Assembly (NCBI GenBank): GCA_036381835.1
Contig: DASVCA010000175.1
Location: 1-25,904 of the forward strand
Direction of reading: 5' to 3'
DNA from: DASULK01 sp036381835
Lineage (GTDB): Bacteria > Actinomycetota > Actinomycetes > Mycobacteriales > Micromonosporaceae
Length of the DNA: 25,904 nucleotides
Positions 1-7,504 of this stretch are shown piece after piece (the first letter of the stretch is position 1; the number at the start of each line of letters is the position of its first letter). The translations under genes were made by a program, and so were the position numbers. A model generated the notes under the pieces. It was not told the origin of the DNA, ran no database searches, and worked only from the letters and a program-made list of their open reading frames with translations.

Positions 1-68
1 CCGGCGCGCCCCGCGGCGTTTTCGGCCCACGCACCGGGTCACATCACACACGCATGATCTGCCTCGTC

Positions 69-100
69 TCACCCGGCAGGTGTGCAGACCGACCGGGTGA
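69..100 (-). terminator. Candidate terminator hairpin of the ABC exporter operon
   Basis: TCACCCGG at 69-76 and CCGGGTGA at 93-100 form a perfect 8-bp inverted repeat with a 16-nt loop. It lies about 50 nt beyond the permease stop in the direction of transcription. There is no clear U-tract, which is common for actinobacterial hairpin terminators. The rest of 1-151 holds no gene that I can support. Confidence 0.4.
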
Positions 101-151
101 CGGGAGACGCCGCCGGGCGGTTGCGGGTGAGGTAGCGGTGCCGGTCGAACG

Positions 152-1798
152 TCACGCCGTCTCCAGGTCGCGGCGGCGGAAGCCGAGCAGACCGAGCGCG
201 ACCAGCCCGGCCGCGAGCGCGGTGAGCACGAGCAGCGGAACCGCGGTGAACTCGTCGACGGGCAGGCGCGGGATGTGGGTGTACGGGGACAGGTTGAGCA
301 TCCAGTCCGGTAGTTGGAGCAGGCCACCGAGGTAGACGACGAGCACGGCGTAGCCGAGCAGCGCCCAGGCCAGTCCGGTCGCGCGGGGCAGGATCCCGAA
401 CGCCGCCACGGCCAGCCCGGTGGTGAACCACACCGCGGGGGCGTAGGCCAGCACGGCTTGGAGGACCGTCCAGGCGATGCCGGGGTCGCCGGTGCCGGCC
501 GCCGCCCCGAGCCCGAGTCCCGCCCCGCTGGCGACGAGCATGACCACCCCGCCCGCGAGCGCGATACCGGTGTGGGTCGCCACCCAGCGGGTGCGAGACA
601 GCGAGGTGGCGAGGACCGACTCCGCCCGCCCGGAGGTTTCCTCCCGGCGTGGCCGCAGCGCCGCGATGACCGCGAAGACGGTGCAGATCACCGCGAGCAC
701 CGAGATGATCATCGCTAGCCACGATTCGGTCAGGCTGGCACCGCCGATCGAGCGCACCAGCTCCTGGATGACCTCGTTGTCCGCGTACTCCTCGATGACC
801 GTCACGGCCGAGCCGTAGGCGAGCCCGAACAGCAGCATGGCGAGCGCCCACCAGACGACGTTGGCCTGCTGCAACCGCCAGGCGAATCCCTCCGGGGTGC
901 CCAGCCACGCCGTGCCGGTCGACCGGCCCGGGCGCGGCTGTCGCAGGCCCGCGCCGATGTCCCGTCGGCTGTTGAGGGCGAAGCCTGCGACGATCAGTGC
1001 CACGGCGCCGACGACCGCCAGCCCGAGCGGCCACCAGTCGTTGTCGACGTAGGGCGCGGAGGCCTGCGCCCAGCCGATCGGGGACAGCCAGGACAGGCCG
1101 TTGTCGGCCACGTCGCCGATCGCGCGCAGGACGTAGGCGGCGGCGATGGCGGCCCCGGCCAGGCCGGCCGCTGCCCGCCCGTGCTCGGTTAGCTGCACGG
1201 TCACGGCGGCGATACCGACGAAGACCAGCCCGACCGCGGCGTAGGCCGCGCCGAACAGCAGCGAGCCCGCCAGGTCGATGCTTTCGATGCCGAGACCGGT
1301 GAGACCGAGGGCGATCAGCAGCCCGAGTGCGACGTTGGTGGCGACGACCACCGCCAGTGCCGCGGCCAGGTGGGCGTGCCGGCCGACGATGCTGGAGCGG
1401 ATGAGTTCGAGGCGGCCGGTCTCCTCTTCGGCGCGGGTGTGCCGGACGACCATGAGGACGCTCATCAGTGCCACGAAGACCGCCATGAGGCCGAGGTATT
1501 CGTTGGTCATCATGGCGCCGTAGGTGGACTCGTCGAGTCCGTGGCCGGGTCCGGTCATGGCCTTCATCGCCGGGTTGGCGTCCATGACGGCGGCCTGGTT
1601 GCGTCGGTCGGCCTCGGTCGGGTAGAGGCCGGGATAGCTGGCGGCACCGCTGATCTGGACGAGTGCGATGCCGGCGAGCCAGGCCGGGATGCGGATGCGG
1701 TCGCGGCGCAGGATGAAGCGGATGAGGCTGCCCGTGCCGGCCAGTGCGGCGCCGCCGGGGGTGCTTCGGGCGGGCACGGTGGCGGTGGCGACGCTCAT
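152..1798 (-). CDS. ABC exporter permease, polyketide-antibiotic exporter type
   Basis: This is the membrane subunit of an export ABC transporter and works with the ATPase encoded just upstream. The 548-residue protein begins with a short soluble leader (MSVATATVPARS) and a conserved-looking LIRFILRRDRIRIPAW segment. About a dozen hydrophobic helices follow, in two similar halves of roughly 270 residues. This size and arrangement match the family annotated as putative exporters of polyketide antibiotics (COG3559 type, from memory). The ATG at 1798 was chosen because it overlaps the ATPase stop codon as ATGA, which implies translational coupling. The frame stays open further upstream, but that part only reads antisense-like Arg/Pro-rich residues inside the ATPase gene. 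The cargo is unknown. With the divergent MarR-type regulator, a drug or self-made toxic metabolite is the likeliest substrate, by inference. Confidence 0.85.
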   Translation of the reverse strand: MSVATATVPARSTPGGAALAGTGSLIRFILRRDRIRIPAWLAGIALVQISGAASYPGLYPTEADRRNQAAVMDANPAMKAMTGPGHGLDESTYGAMMTNEYLGLMAVFVALMSVLMVVRHTRAEEETGRLELIRSSIVGRHAHLAAALAVVVATNVALGLLIALGLTGLGIESIDLAGSLLFGAAYAAVGLVFVGIAAVTVQLTEHGRAAAGLAGAAIAAAYVLRAIGDVADNGLSWLSPIGWAQASAPYVDNDWWPLGLAVVGAVALIVAGFALNSRRDIGAGLRQPRPGRSTGTAWLGTPEGFAWRLQQANVVWWALAMLLFGLAYGSAVTVIEEYADNEVIQELVRSIGGASLTESWLAMIISVLAVICTVFAVIAALRPRREETSGRAESVLATSLSRTRWVATHTGIALAGGVVMLVASGAGLGLGAAAGTGDPGIAWTVLQAVLAYAPAVWFTTGLAVAAFGILPRATGLAWALLGYAVLVVYLGGLLQLPDWMLNLSPYTHIPRLPVDEFTAVPLLVLTALAAGLVALGLLGFRRRDLETA

Positions 1799-2721
1799 CT
1801 CGCTGCTCCGGGTTCCGCGGCACCGCGCTTGGTGCGCAGTTCGTCGCCGTAGTGGCGCAGCATCAGTTCCTCGAGGGTCGGTGGCTGGCTGGTGAGGCTG
1901 CGGAGCTCGAACCCGCTGAGGATGCGGATCGCCGCGTCCAGGTGCTCCCCGTCGACCGCGAACCGGACCCGATTCCCGTCCGTCTCCAGGTCGTGTACGC
2001 CGGGCAGGTCGGCGAGACCGGTGGCCGGTCGGACGGTTTCGGCGTCGATCGTGGTACGGGTGAGCCGGCGTAGTTCGGTGAGCGTGCCGTACTGGACGAC
2101 TTTGCCGAGGCGGATGATGCTGACCCGGTCGCAGAGCTTCTCCACCTGGGCCAGGATGTGGCTGGACAGGAGCACCGTGCGACCGGCGGCCTTCGCCTGC
2201 TTGATGAAGTCCTGGAAGACGACCTCCATCAGGGGGTCCAGACCGCTGGTGGGTTCGTCGAGCAGCAGCAGTTCCACGTCCGAGGCGAGTGCGGCGACCA
2301 GGGCGACCTTCTGCCGGTTGCCCTTGGAGTAGGTGCGGCACTTCTTGGTGGGGTCGAGGTCGAAGCGTTCGATCAGCTCGGCGCGACGCCGCCGGTCGAG
2401 GCCGCCGCGCAGCCGGCCGAGCAGGTCGATGGCCTCACCGCCGGTGAGGTTGGGCCACAGATTGACGTCGCCGGGCACGTACGCCAGCCGCCGGTGCAGG
2501 TCGACGGCGTCGTGCCAGGGGTCGCCGCCCAGCAGGGTGACGCGGCCGCTGTCGGCGCGCAGCAGCCCGAGCAGGATGCGGATGGTGGTGGTCTTGCCGG
2601 CACCGTTGGGTCCGAGGAAGCCGTGCACCTCGCCGGTGTCGACCTCCAGGTCGAGATGGTCGAGCGCGAGGGTGCGACCGAACCGCTTCACGAGCCCGGA
2701 CGCGGAGATGGCGGGGTTCAT
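1795..2721 (-). CDS. ABC exporter ATP-binding protein (DrrA-like)
   Basis: This is the cytoplasmic ATPase that powers the adjacent permease. The 308-residue protein has a Walker A GPNGAGKTT (Lys43), an unusual but recognisable signature YSKGNRQKV in place of LSGGxxQ, Walker B LLLLDEPTSGLDP, and an H-loop SSH. A C-terminal extension of about 90 residues is typical of DrrA/antibiotic-resistance ATPases. The ATG at 2721 (MNPAIS) was chosen. A GTG at 2748 in the same frame would sit inside the promoter palindrome and adds an atypical Cys/Trp-containing leader. No good Shine-Dalgarno precedes 2721, but a TATGGT -10 lies only 8 nt upstream, so the message may be almost leaderless. The first gene of a two-gene operon, probably repressed by the divergent regulator. 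Confidence 0.9.
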   Translation of the reverse strand: MNPAISASGLVKRFGRTLALDHLDLEVDTGEVHGFLGPNGAGKTTTIRILLGLLRADSGRVTLLGGDPWHDAVDLHRRLAYVPGDVNLWPNLTGGEAIDLLGRLRGGLDRRRRAELIERFDLDPTKKCRTYSKGNRQKVALVAALASDVELLLLDEPTSGLDPLMEVVFQDFIKQAKAAGRTVLLSSHILAQVEKLCDRVSIIRLGKVVQYGTLTELRRLTRTTIDAETVRPATGLADLPGVHDLETDGNRVRFAVDGEHLDAAIRILSGFELRSLTSQPPTLEELMLRHYGDELRTKRGAAEPGAAR

Positions 2722-2729
2722 GACGCGGC

Positions 2730-2759
2730 ACCATACCACTGTTTTCACAAATTTGTGAA
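2730..2759 (-). promoter_or_regulatory. Predicted promoter of the ABC exporter operon
   Basis: On the minus strand, TTCACA (2759-2754) and TATGGT (2735-2730) are separated by 18 nt and point at the exporter ATPase. The -35 and most of the spacer coincide with the palindrome at 2744-2759, so a bound regulator should block RNA polymerase. Confidence 0.5.
2744..2759. promoter_or_regulatory. Palindromic operator for the MarR/GbsR-type regulator
   Basis: TTCACAAATTTGTGAA is a perfect 16-bp palindrome, and its AT-rich core is striking in this GC-rich DNA. It lies between the divergent regulator and exporter genes and covers the predicted exporter -35 region. MarR-family dimers bind palindromes of about this size. 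Assignment to the adjacent regulator is inferred from position. Confidence 0.65.
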
Positions 2760-2760
2760 G

Positions 2761-2789
2761 TGTCAGAACTTCATGACATGGGTTAGGGT
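2761..2789 (+). promoter_or_regulatory. Predicted promoter of the MarR-type regulator gene
   Basis: TGTCAG (2761-2766) and TAGGGT (2784-2789) are spaced by 17 nt. They would start transcription near 2796, just before the AAGGAGG Shine-Dalgarno at 2799-2805. The promoter starts 2 bp after the palindrome, so autoregulation is plausible. Confidence 0.4.
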
Positions 2790-2810
2790 GGGGCGGCGAA
2801 GGAGGTGTCG

Positions 2811-3350
2811 GTGGGCAGGACCTGGCATGACGCGGCCGAACAGGAGCACGAAGAGCTGCTCCGCTACGTCGAGCGGCTCGCGATGGTGCTCAGCGACTCC
2901 GGCATCCCACGGATGCCGGCCCGGGTCTTCGCGTACGTGCTCGCCGAGGACGCCGAGAAGTACACCGCCGCCGAACTGGCCGCCGGCCTGCGCGTGAGCC
3001 CGGCCGCCATCTCCGGCGCGGTCCGCTTCCTCGTGCAGTCCGGGCTGCTGGCCCGCGAACGCGAGCCCGGCTCGCGCAGCGACCACTACCGCGTCTTCGA
3101 CGAGGACGTCTGGGGCACGATCATCAGTCAACAGCTGCCCGCGCTGCAGCGGTACGAGGAGGCCGCGGCGGAGGGCGTCGAACTCCTGCGACCCGGCTCC
3201 CCAGGGGCCCACCGCATGCGGGAGACCCAGGAGTTCTACGCGTTCCTGCGGGCCGAGATGCGCCGGGTGATCGAGCGATGGCGCATCCATCGACGCACGC
3301 TGTTCACGGAACCGGACCGGAGCGCAGCGGACTCGGATCCGGCATCATGA
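2811..3350 (+). CDS. MarR/GbsR-family transcriptional regulator
   Basis: This is a 179-residue DNA-binding protein, predicted to repress the divergent ABC exporter. The centre (about residues 45-100) carries a winged helix-turn-helix: TAAELAAGLRVSPAAISGAV is the HTH, followed by a wing EREPGSRSDHYRV. That wording is characteristic of the GbsR-like MarR branch often found beside drug exporters. A helical C-terminal half (about 110-170) would form the dimer interface. GTG at 2811 was chosen because AAGGAGG ends 5 nt before it. The in-frame GTG at 2805 overlaps the Shine-Dalgarno itself. The stop at 3348-3350 is 4 nt before the next gene, so the two are probably co-transcribed. The ligand is unknown. 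Confidence 0.85.
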   Translation: MGRTWHDAAEQEHEELLRYVERLAMVLSDSGIPRMPARVFAYVLAEDAEKYTAAELAAGLRVSPAAISGAVRFLVQSGLLAREREPGSRSDHYRVFDEDVWGTIISQQLPALQRYEEAAAEGVELLRPGSPGAHRMRETQEFYAFLRAEMRRVIERWRIHRRTLFTEPDRSAADSDPAS

Positions 3351-3354
3351 CCGC

Positions 3355-4254
3355 ATGCGGATCGTGATGGCCGGTTCCTCCGGTTTCCTCGGCACCCACC
3401 TGACCCGCCGGCTCACTGCGGACGGTCACGAGGTCGTACGCCTGGTCCGCCGTCCACCCCGCGCCCCCGACGAGATCGAATGGTCGCCAGCCGAGGGCCG
3501 CCTCGACCCGTCCGCGCTCGCGGGAGCCGACGCCGTCGTCAACCTCGCCGGCGCGAACATCGGCGCACAGCGCTGGACCTCCCGTTACCGGGAGGAACTT
3601 CGTACCAGTCGCACCACGACCACCGCGACCATCGCCCGCACCATCGCCGGGCTACCCGCCGCGGACCGGCCGGCGGCCCTGCTCAACTCCTCCGCCGTCG
3701 GCTGGTACGGCGACACCGGCGACCGGCCGGTCGAGGAGGACGCGCCGGGCGGCACGGGCTTCATGGCCGACGTGGCGCGGGATTGGGAGGCCGCCACCCG
3801 CCCCGCGGAGGAGGCCGGGGTACGGGTGGTGCTGCTGCGCAGCGGCCTGCCGCTGCACCGCGACGGCGGCCTGCTCAAACCGCAACTGCTGCCGTTCCGA
3901 CTCGGTCTGGGCGGCACCTTCGGCAGCGGCCGACAGTGGATTCCGTGGATCTCGCTGACGGACTGGCTCGCCGCCGTGGCGTTCCTGCTGCACCGCGACG
4001 ACATCACCGGCCCGGTCAATGTGGTCGGCCCGGCCCCGGCCACCAACGCGGAGTTCACCCGGGCGCTGGGGCGGGCGCTGCACCGGCCGGCGATCTGGCC
4101 GATCCCCGGGTTCGCGCTGCGCCTGCTGCTCGGCGGGCTGGCCGAAGAGGCCCTGGTCAGCCACCGGGTGATGCCGGGTGTGCTGAACCGGGCCGGGTTC
4201 GCGTTCTGCCACCCCGAGCTGTCCGAGGCGCTGCGGGTGGCGTTGCACGACTGA
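3355..4254 (+). CDS. TIGR01777-family NAD(P)-dependent epimerase (SDR)
   Basis: This is a 299-residue atypical short-chain dehydrogenase/epimerase of the YfcH/TIGR01777 type. The Rossmann motif GSSGFLG lies at residues 8-14. The family-typical NLAGANI and SSAVGWYGD segments follow. The C-terminal end resembles the DUF1731 helix bundle (PGFALRLLLGG, then a late HPEL motif). The physiological substrate of this family is not established. In Mycobacterium tuberculosis a homologue (Rv2216, from memory) sits directly before lipB. Here two genes intervene. The ATG at 3355 is 4 nt after the regulator stop, without a clear Shine-Dalgarno, so translation may be coupled. Its 3' end faces the esterase gene across a strong hairpin. 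Confidence 0.88.
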   Translation: MRIVMAGSSGFLGTHLTRRLTADGHEVVRLVRRPPRAPDEIEWSPAEGRLDPSALAGADAVVNLAGANIGAQRWTSRYREELRTSRTTTTATIARTIAGLPAADRPAALLNSSAVGWYGDTGDRPVEEDAPGGTGFMADVARDWEAATRPAEEAGVRVVLLRSGLPLHRDGGLLKPQLLPFRLGLGGTFGSGRQWIPWISLTDWLAAVAFLLHRDDITGPVNVVGPAPATNAEFTRALGRALHRPAIWPIPGFALRLLLGGLAEEALVSHRVMPGVLNRAGFAFCHPELSEALRVALHD

Positions 4255-4261
4255 GCCCGCT

Positions 4262-4300
4262 ACCGTCGGGGCACGCGGTACCAGCGCGCGCCCCGACGGT
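4262..4300. terminator. Bidirectional terminator between convergent genes
   Basis: ACCGTCGGGGC (4262-4272) pairs perfectly with GCCCCGACGGT (4290-4300), giving an 11-bp GC-rich stem with a 17-nt loop. It fills the gap between the convergent epimerase (stop 4254) and esterase (stop 4314) and can serve both strands. Confidence 0.75.
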
Positions 4301-4313
4301 CCGTGAGCGGCGG

Positions 4314-5510
4314 TCAGCAGCCGATCACCCAGTGGTCGGGGCCGGTCTGGCGCAGGGTCGTGGTGTAGAAGGTGTTGTAGAGGCCCATCAGCTGGTCGGA
4401 GCCGCGCGCGTAGGCGTAGCCGAGCGAGTGGTAGGCGCGGCCCTCCTGAACGTGCGTGTAGTTGCTCGCGGTCACGCACACCGGATCCGGATCGGGGTCG
4501 GTCGGATCGCCGGGATCGGTCGGGTCGCCCCCGCCGGTGCCGTCCAACCCGAAGAAGCGTGCGTCCAGATACGCCGAGCAGATCGTGTCGAGGAAGTACG
4601 CGGCGGCGGTACCGCACTGGTCGGCGGCGCCACCGGGATCGACGGGCGTGCCGTGCCCCATGCCGGAGACGAGGTACAGCCGCACCACGTCATCTCCGTA
4701 CTTCTCCAACGTGGTGCCGGCCGGCAGGGAGGCGGTACCGGTCGGGGTGGTGGAGACGCCCAGCACGTTCGTCCACTGGTCGCGGGACTCCCGGGCGTTC
4801 ATCGTCGCCACGGTGTAGTCGCTGGTGCCGTGCCAGATCGCCACCCGCGGCCTCGGCCCGGCGTAGCCCGGATAGGCGTTGCGCACCAGGTCGCCCCATT
4901 GGGCCGGGGTCTTGTCCACACCCGGGCTCATACAGGTGAACGCCGATGTCATGCTGGTCGCGCACCGGTACGGGACACCGGCGACGACCGAGCCGCCGGC
5001 GAACACGTCCGGATAGGCGGCCAGCAGTGCGGAGGTCATCGCGCCACCGGCGGACAGTCCGGTGACGTAGACCCGGGTCGGGTCGACGCCGTAGTTGTTC
5101 ACCGCGTAGCCGACCATGCTGCGGATCGAGGCGACCTCGCCCTGGCCGCGGCCGGTGTCGGCGGTCTCGAACCAGTTGAAGCACCGACTGCTGTTGTTGG
5201 CCTGCTGCTGCTCGGGGAACACCAGGGCGAATCCCCACTGGTCGGCGTACTTGCGCCAGCCGGAGTTGGCGTAGTAGTCGTTGGCGCTCTGGGTGCAGCC
5301 GTGCAAAGCCACCACCAGCGGGGCACCGGAAGGCAGGTTGTCCGGCCGGTAGGCGTACATCAGCAGGTTGCCGGGGTTGCTGCCGAAGCTGCTGACCCGG
5401 CTGAGGGCCGCCGCCTGGGCGGGGGCCCCGGCGGCGACGAGGGCGAACGCGGTCGTGAGTGCCACGGCGAGCGCGGCGCGGACGAGCCGCGTGAGGAGCG
5501 GCGGGGACAC
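4314..5510 (-). CDS. Secreted PHB-depolymerase-family esterase with C-terminal accessory domain
   Basis: This 398-residue extracellular serine hydrolase belongs to the short-chain polyhydroxyalkanoate depolymerase / feruloyl-esterase-like family. A Sec signal peptide (hydrophobic about 12-28) is predicted to be cut after AQA at residue 33. The oxyanion motif HGCTQSANDY precedes the nucleophile elbow GLSAGG (Ser153). Likely triad partners are Asp231 in HGTSDY and His286 in GMGHG. A Gly/Asp/Pro/Thr linker (about 322-342) leads to a roughly 55-residue domain starting CVTASNYTHVQEGRAY and ending in the terminal Cys398; I recall similar ends on other actinobacterial secreted depolymerases and hydrolases. 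GTG 5510 was chosen because GGAGG lies 5 nt upstream and the signal peptide begins there. The true substrate (PHB oligomers or esterified plant polymers) cannot be told from sequence. A CRP-like site lies 22 nt upstream of the start. Confidence 0.88.
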   Translation of the reverse strand: MSPPLLTRLVRAALAVALTTAFALVAAGAPAQAAALSRVSSFGSNPGNLLMYAYRPDNLPSGAPLVVALHGCTQSANDYYANSGWRKYADQWGFALVFPEQQQANNSSRCFNWFETADTGRGQGEVASIRSMVGYAVNNYGVDPTRVYVTGLSAGGAMTSALLAAYPDVFAGGSVVAGVPYRCATSMTSAFTCMSPGVDKTPAQWGDLVRNAYPGYAGPRPRVAIWHGTSDYTVATMNARESRDQWTNVLGVSTTPTGTASLPAGTTLEKYGDDVVRLYLVSGMGHGTPVDPGGAADQCGTAAAYFLDTICSAYLDARFFGLDGTGGGDPTDPGDPTDPDPDPVCVTASNYTHVQEGRAYHSLGYAYARGSDQLMGLYNTFYTTTLRQTGPDHWVIGC

Positions 5511-5531
5511 GGCTACCTCCCGATGACTGAG

Positions 5532-5547
5532 GGTGATATAGATCACA
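5532..5547. promoter_or_regulatory. CRP/GlxR-like cAMP-receptor site
   Basis: GGTGATATAGATCACA differs from the CRP-family consensus TGTGA-N6-TCACA at only the first base, and contains a perfect GTGA/TCAC dyad. It is centred about 30 bp before the esterase GTG and overlaps TATATC, a possible -10 on the minus strand. That position suggests repression, or carbon-source control of the secreted esterase. Confidence 0.6.
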
Positions 5548-5645
5548 TGAGATTGCCGCGACGGTACCGGCCGTGCGGGCACCGGAACATGGCGCGCGCC
5601 GACACAATTGCCCGCACAATGATGTGTCCGGTTAGCGGAGATTGG

Positions 5646-5651
5646 TAACGT
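5646..5651 (+). promoter_or_regulatory. Leaderless-type -10 element of the GT-C-like gene
   Basis: TAACGT is followed by 7 nt and then GTG at 5659. There is no Shine-Dalgarno. Transcription should start at or next to the start codon. Confidence 0.5.
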
Positions 5652-5658
5652 CCGGCAG

Positions 5659-7491
5659 GTGCGCAGCGATTCGTCCCTGGCCACCGGCCCGGTCCCGGAC
5701 ACCTCCGGCGGCCCACCGCCCGGCCGACGGTGGATCGACCTGCTCGCCGCGCTCGCCGCGTTCGGCCTGGCCGGGTACGTCACCAGCGGACTGTGGCGCG
5801 ACCCCGACGGCTACGCGATCGAGGTCAACTCGAGCGACCAGACCCTCTTCGAATGGCTGCTCGCCTACGGTGCCCACGCGCTCACCCACGGCCGGGATCC
5901 GCTGTTCACCCATCTGATCAACGTCCCGGACGGGGTGAACCTGGCGGTCAACACATCGATCACCGCGTACGCGGTGCTCTTCGCACCACTCACCTACCTG
6001 GCCGGCCCGTCGGTCACCTTCCTGGTCGTGCTGACCCTCAACCTCGCCGCGTCGGCCCTCGCCTGGTACTGGCTGCTCTCCCGGAAGTTCGTGCGCCGAC
6101 CGGTCGCCGCCCTCGTCGGCGGCCTGTTCATCGGCTTCTCCCCCGGCCTGGTCTCCCACGCCAACGCGCATCTCAACTGGACCGCGGGCTGGCTGGTACC
6201 GCTGCTGGTCTGGCGGGTGCTGCGGCTGCGGGAGCCGGGGCGATGGCTGCGCAACGGCGTCGTGCTCGGCGTACTCGTGGCCGTCGCCTTCTCCATCGCC
6301 GCCGAAGGGCTGTTCTTCACCGCGCTGGCCTGCGGCGTGTTCATCGCGACCTGGGCGCTCACCCCGAGCCGCTGGCCCGAGGTCCGGGCCGCGCTGGGCC
6401 CGTTCCTGCGCGGCCTGGCGGTGACCGCCGCGGTGGCGTCCACGCTGCTCGCCTATCCCCTGTGGCTGCACTTCCGCGGCCCGCAACGGTTCGACGGCAC
6501 CGGCTTCGACCTGCACATCCACGCCGAGGACATGCTCGCCTACCTGGCGTTCCCGCAGCGTTCCCTGGCCGGTGCCGTCGGCCTCGACACGTCGTTGGCA
6601 CCGAACCCCACCGAGGAGAACTCCTTCTTCGGACCGCCGTTGCTGCTGCTCGCCGTCGCCGGTCTGATCCTGCTGTGGCGGGCCGCCGACCCCGGACGAC
6701 GAGCCACCCTGCGGGCGCTCGCGGTCACCGCCGTGGTATTCGCCGTGCTGTCCTTCGGGCCCCGCGCCAAGATCGGCGGGGAGGTCACCGACGTTCCGCT
6801 CCCCTACGCCCTGCTCGCCCACCTGCCGGTCTTCAACGCCGCGCTGCCCGCACGGCTCGCCCTGGTCCCGACGATGGTGATCGGGATCCTGCTCGCCTTC
6901 ACCCTGGACCTGCTGCTGGCCCGCGCACGTCAAGCGGCCGTGCCACCCGGATGGGCGCTCGCCTTCGCGCTGGCGCTGCTGCCCTTGCTGCCGGCACCGC
7001 TGCTGACCGTCGAACGAGAGCCGATCCCCCACTTCATCGCCTCCGGGGCGTGGCGGGAGCACGTGTCCTCGGGCGGGGTGCTCGCCACCGTGCCGCTCAC
7101 CCTGGACGTGACCCCCGACGGGCAACGCTGGCAGGCGTACGCGCTCAGTAACCGGCAGGGCGAGTTCGCGATCCCCTCCGGCTTCTTCCTCGGCCCCGGT
7201 GGACCGGACGGCCGCGGCAAGATCGGCCCGGTGCCGCGCTACCTGGACTCGCTCCTGCTAGCCGTCGCGCAGACCGGCGAGGTGCCGGAGATCTCCCGGG
7301 ACGACCGGGCTGCGGCGCGGGCGGACCTTCGGCGCTGGCGGGTCGAGGCGCTGGTGCTCGCCGACCGGGTGCACGGCGCGAAGTGGCCGGTGTACGAGGG
7401 TGCGCTGCTGGAGGTGACCAGCCGGCTGCTCGGCCCGCCGGAGCGGGTCCACGACGTCTGGCTCTGGCGGGCTCCTCCGAACGGGTGGTGA
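5659..7491 (+). CDS. Polytopic membrane protein, GT-C glycosyltransferase-like
   Basis: This 610-residue protein has about 11 hydrophobic helices through residue 450 and an extracytoplasmic C-terminal part of about 150 residues. After the first helix (about 25-45) a large loop carries acidic residues (EVNSSDQTLFEW, then PDGVNLAVNTS). This topology, with acidic residues in the first exterior loop, is that of GT-C enzymes that use polyprenyl-phosphate sugars. No specific family is recognised, so the activity is an inference. The GTG at 5659 was taken because TAACGT lies 7 nt before it; no convincing Shine-Dalgarno is present. The gene ends 13 nt before lipB. The antisense strand here is also open for about 500 codons but reads low-complexity Gly/Arg/Gln and is a shadow. 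Confidence 0.7.
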   Translation: MRSDSSLATGPVPDTSGGPPPGRRWIDLLAALAAFGLAGYVTSGLWRDPDGYAIEVNSSDQTLFEWLLAYGAHALTHGRDPLFTHLINVPDGVNLAVNTSITAYAVLFAPLTYLAGPSVTFLVVLTLNLAASALAWYWLLSRKFVRRPVAALVGGLFIGFSPGLVSHANAHLNWTAGWLVPLLVWRVLRLREPGRWLRNGVVLGVLVAVAFSIAAEGLFFTALACGVFIATWALTPSRWPEVRAALGPFLRGLAVTAAVASTLLAYPLWLHFRGPQRFDGTGFDLHIHAEDMLAYLAFPQRSLAGAVGLDTSLAPNPTEENSFFGPPLLLLAVAGLILLWRAADPGRRATLRALAVTAVVFAVLSFGPRAKIGGEVTDVPLPYALLAHLPVFNAALPARLALVPTMVIGILLAFTLDLLLARARQAAVPPGWALAFALALLPLLPAPLLTVEREPIPHFIASGAWREHVSSGGVLATVPLTLDVTPDGQRWQAYALSNRQGEFAIPSGFFLGPGGPDGRGKIGPVPRYLDSLLLAVAQTGEVPEISRDDRAAARADLRRWRVEALVLADRVHGAKWPVYEGALLEVTSRLLGPPERVHDVWLWRAPPNGW

Positions 7492-7492
7492 C

Positions 7493-7498
7493 TAGGCT
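7493..7498 (+). promoter_or_regulatory. Leaderless-type -10 element of lipB
   Basis: TAGGCT is followed by 6 nt (GGAGTC) and the GTG at 7505. The same TAGGCTGG wording precedes lipA. Transcription is predicted to start on the GTG. Confidence 0.55.
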
Positions 7499-7504
7499 GG
7501 AGTC

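Noticed and set aside
69..1823. Long open minus-strand frame overlapping the ABC permease
   Set aside because: It reads almost only Arg/Gly/Pro/His and has no domain; it is a GC-bias shadow of the permease in another frame.
2746..2748. GTG start for the exporter ATPase
   Set aside because: It lies inside the palindromic operator and upstream of the predicted -10; the ATG at 2721 fits the fold.
2805..2807. GTG start for the MarR-type regulator
   Set aside because: It overlaps the Shine-Dalgarno AAGGAGG; the GTG at 2811 has proper spacing.
4495..4550. Tandem DNA repeat or CRISPR-like array
   Set aside because: The short GGATCGG-type repetition encodes the Asp/Pro/Thr linker of the esterase; there are no spacers or regular repeats.
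5632..7125. Roughly 500-codon frame antisense to the GT-C-like gene
   Set aside because: Its residues are low-complexity Gly/Gln/Arg/Glu, while the plus strand has clear transmembrane helices.
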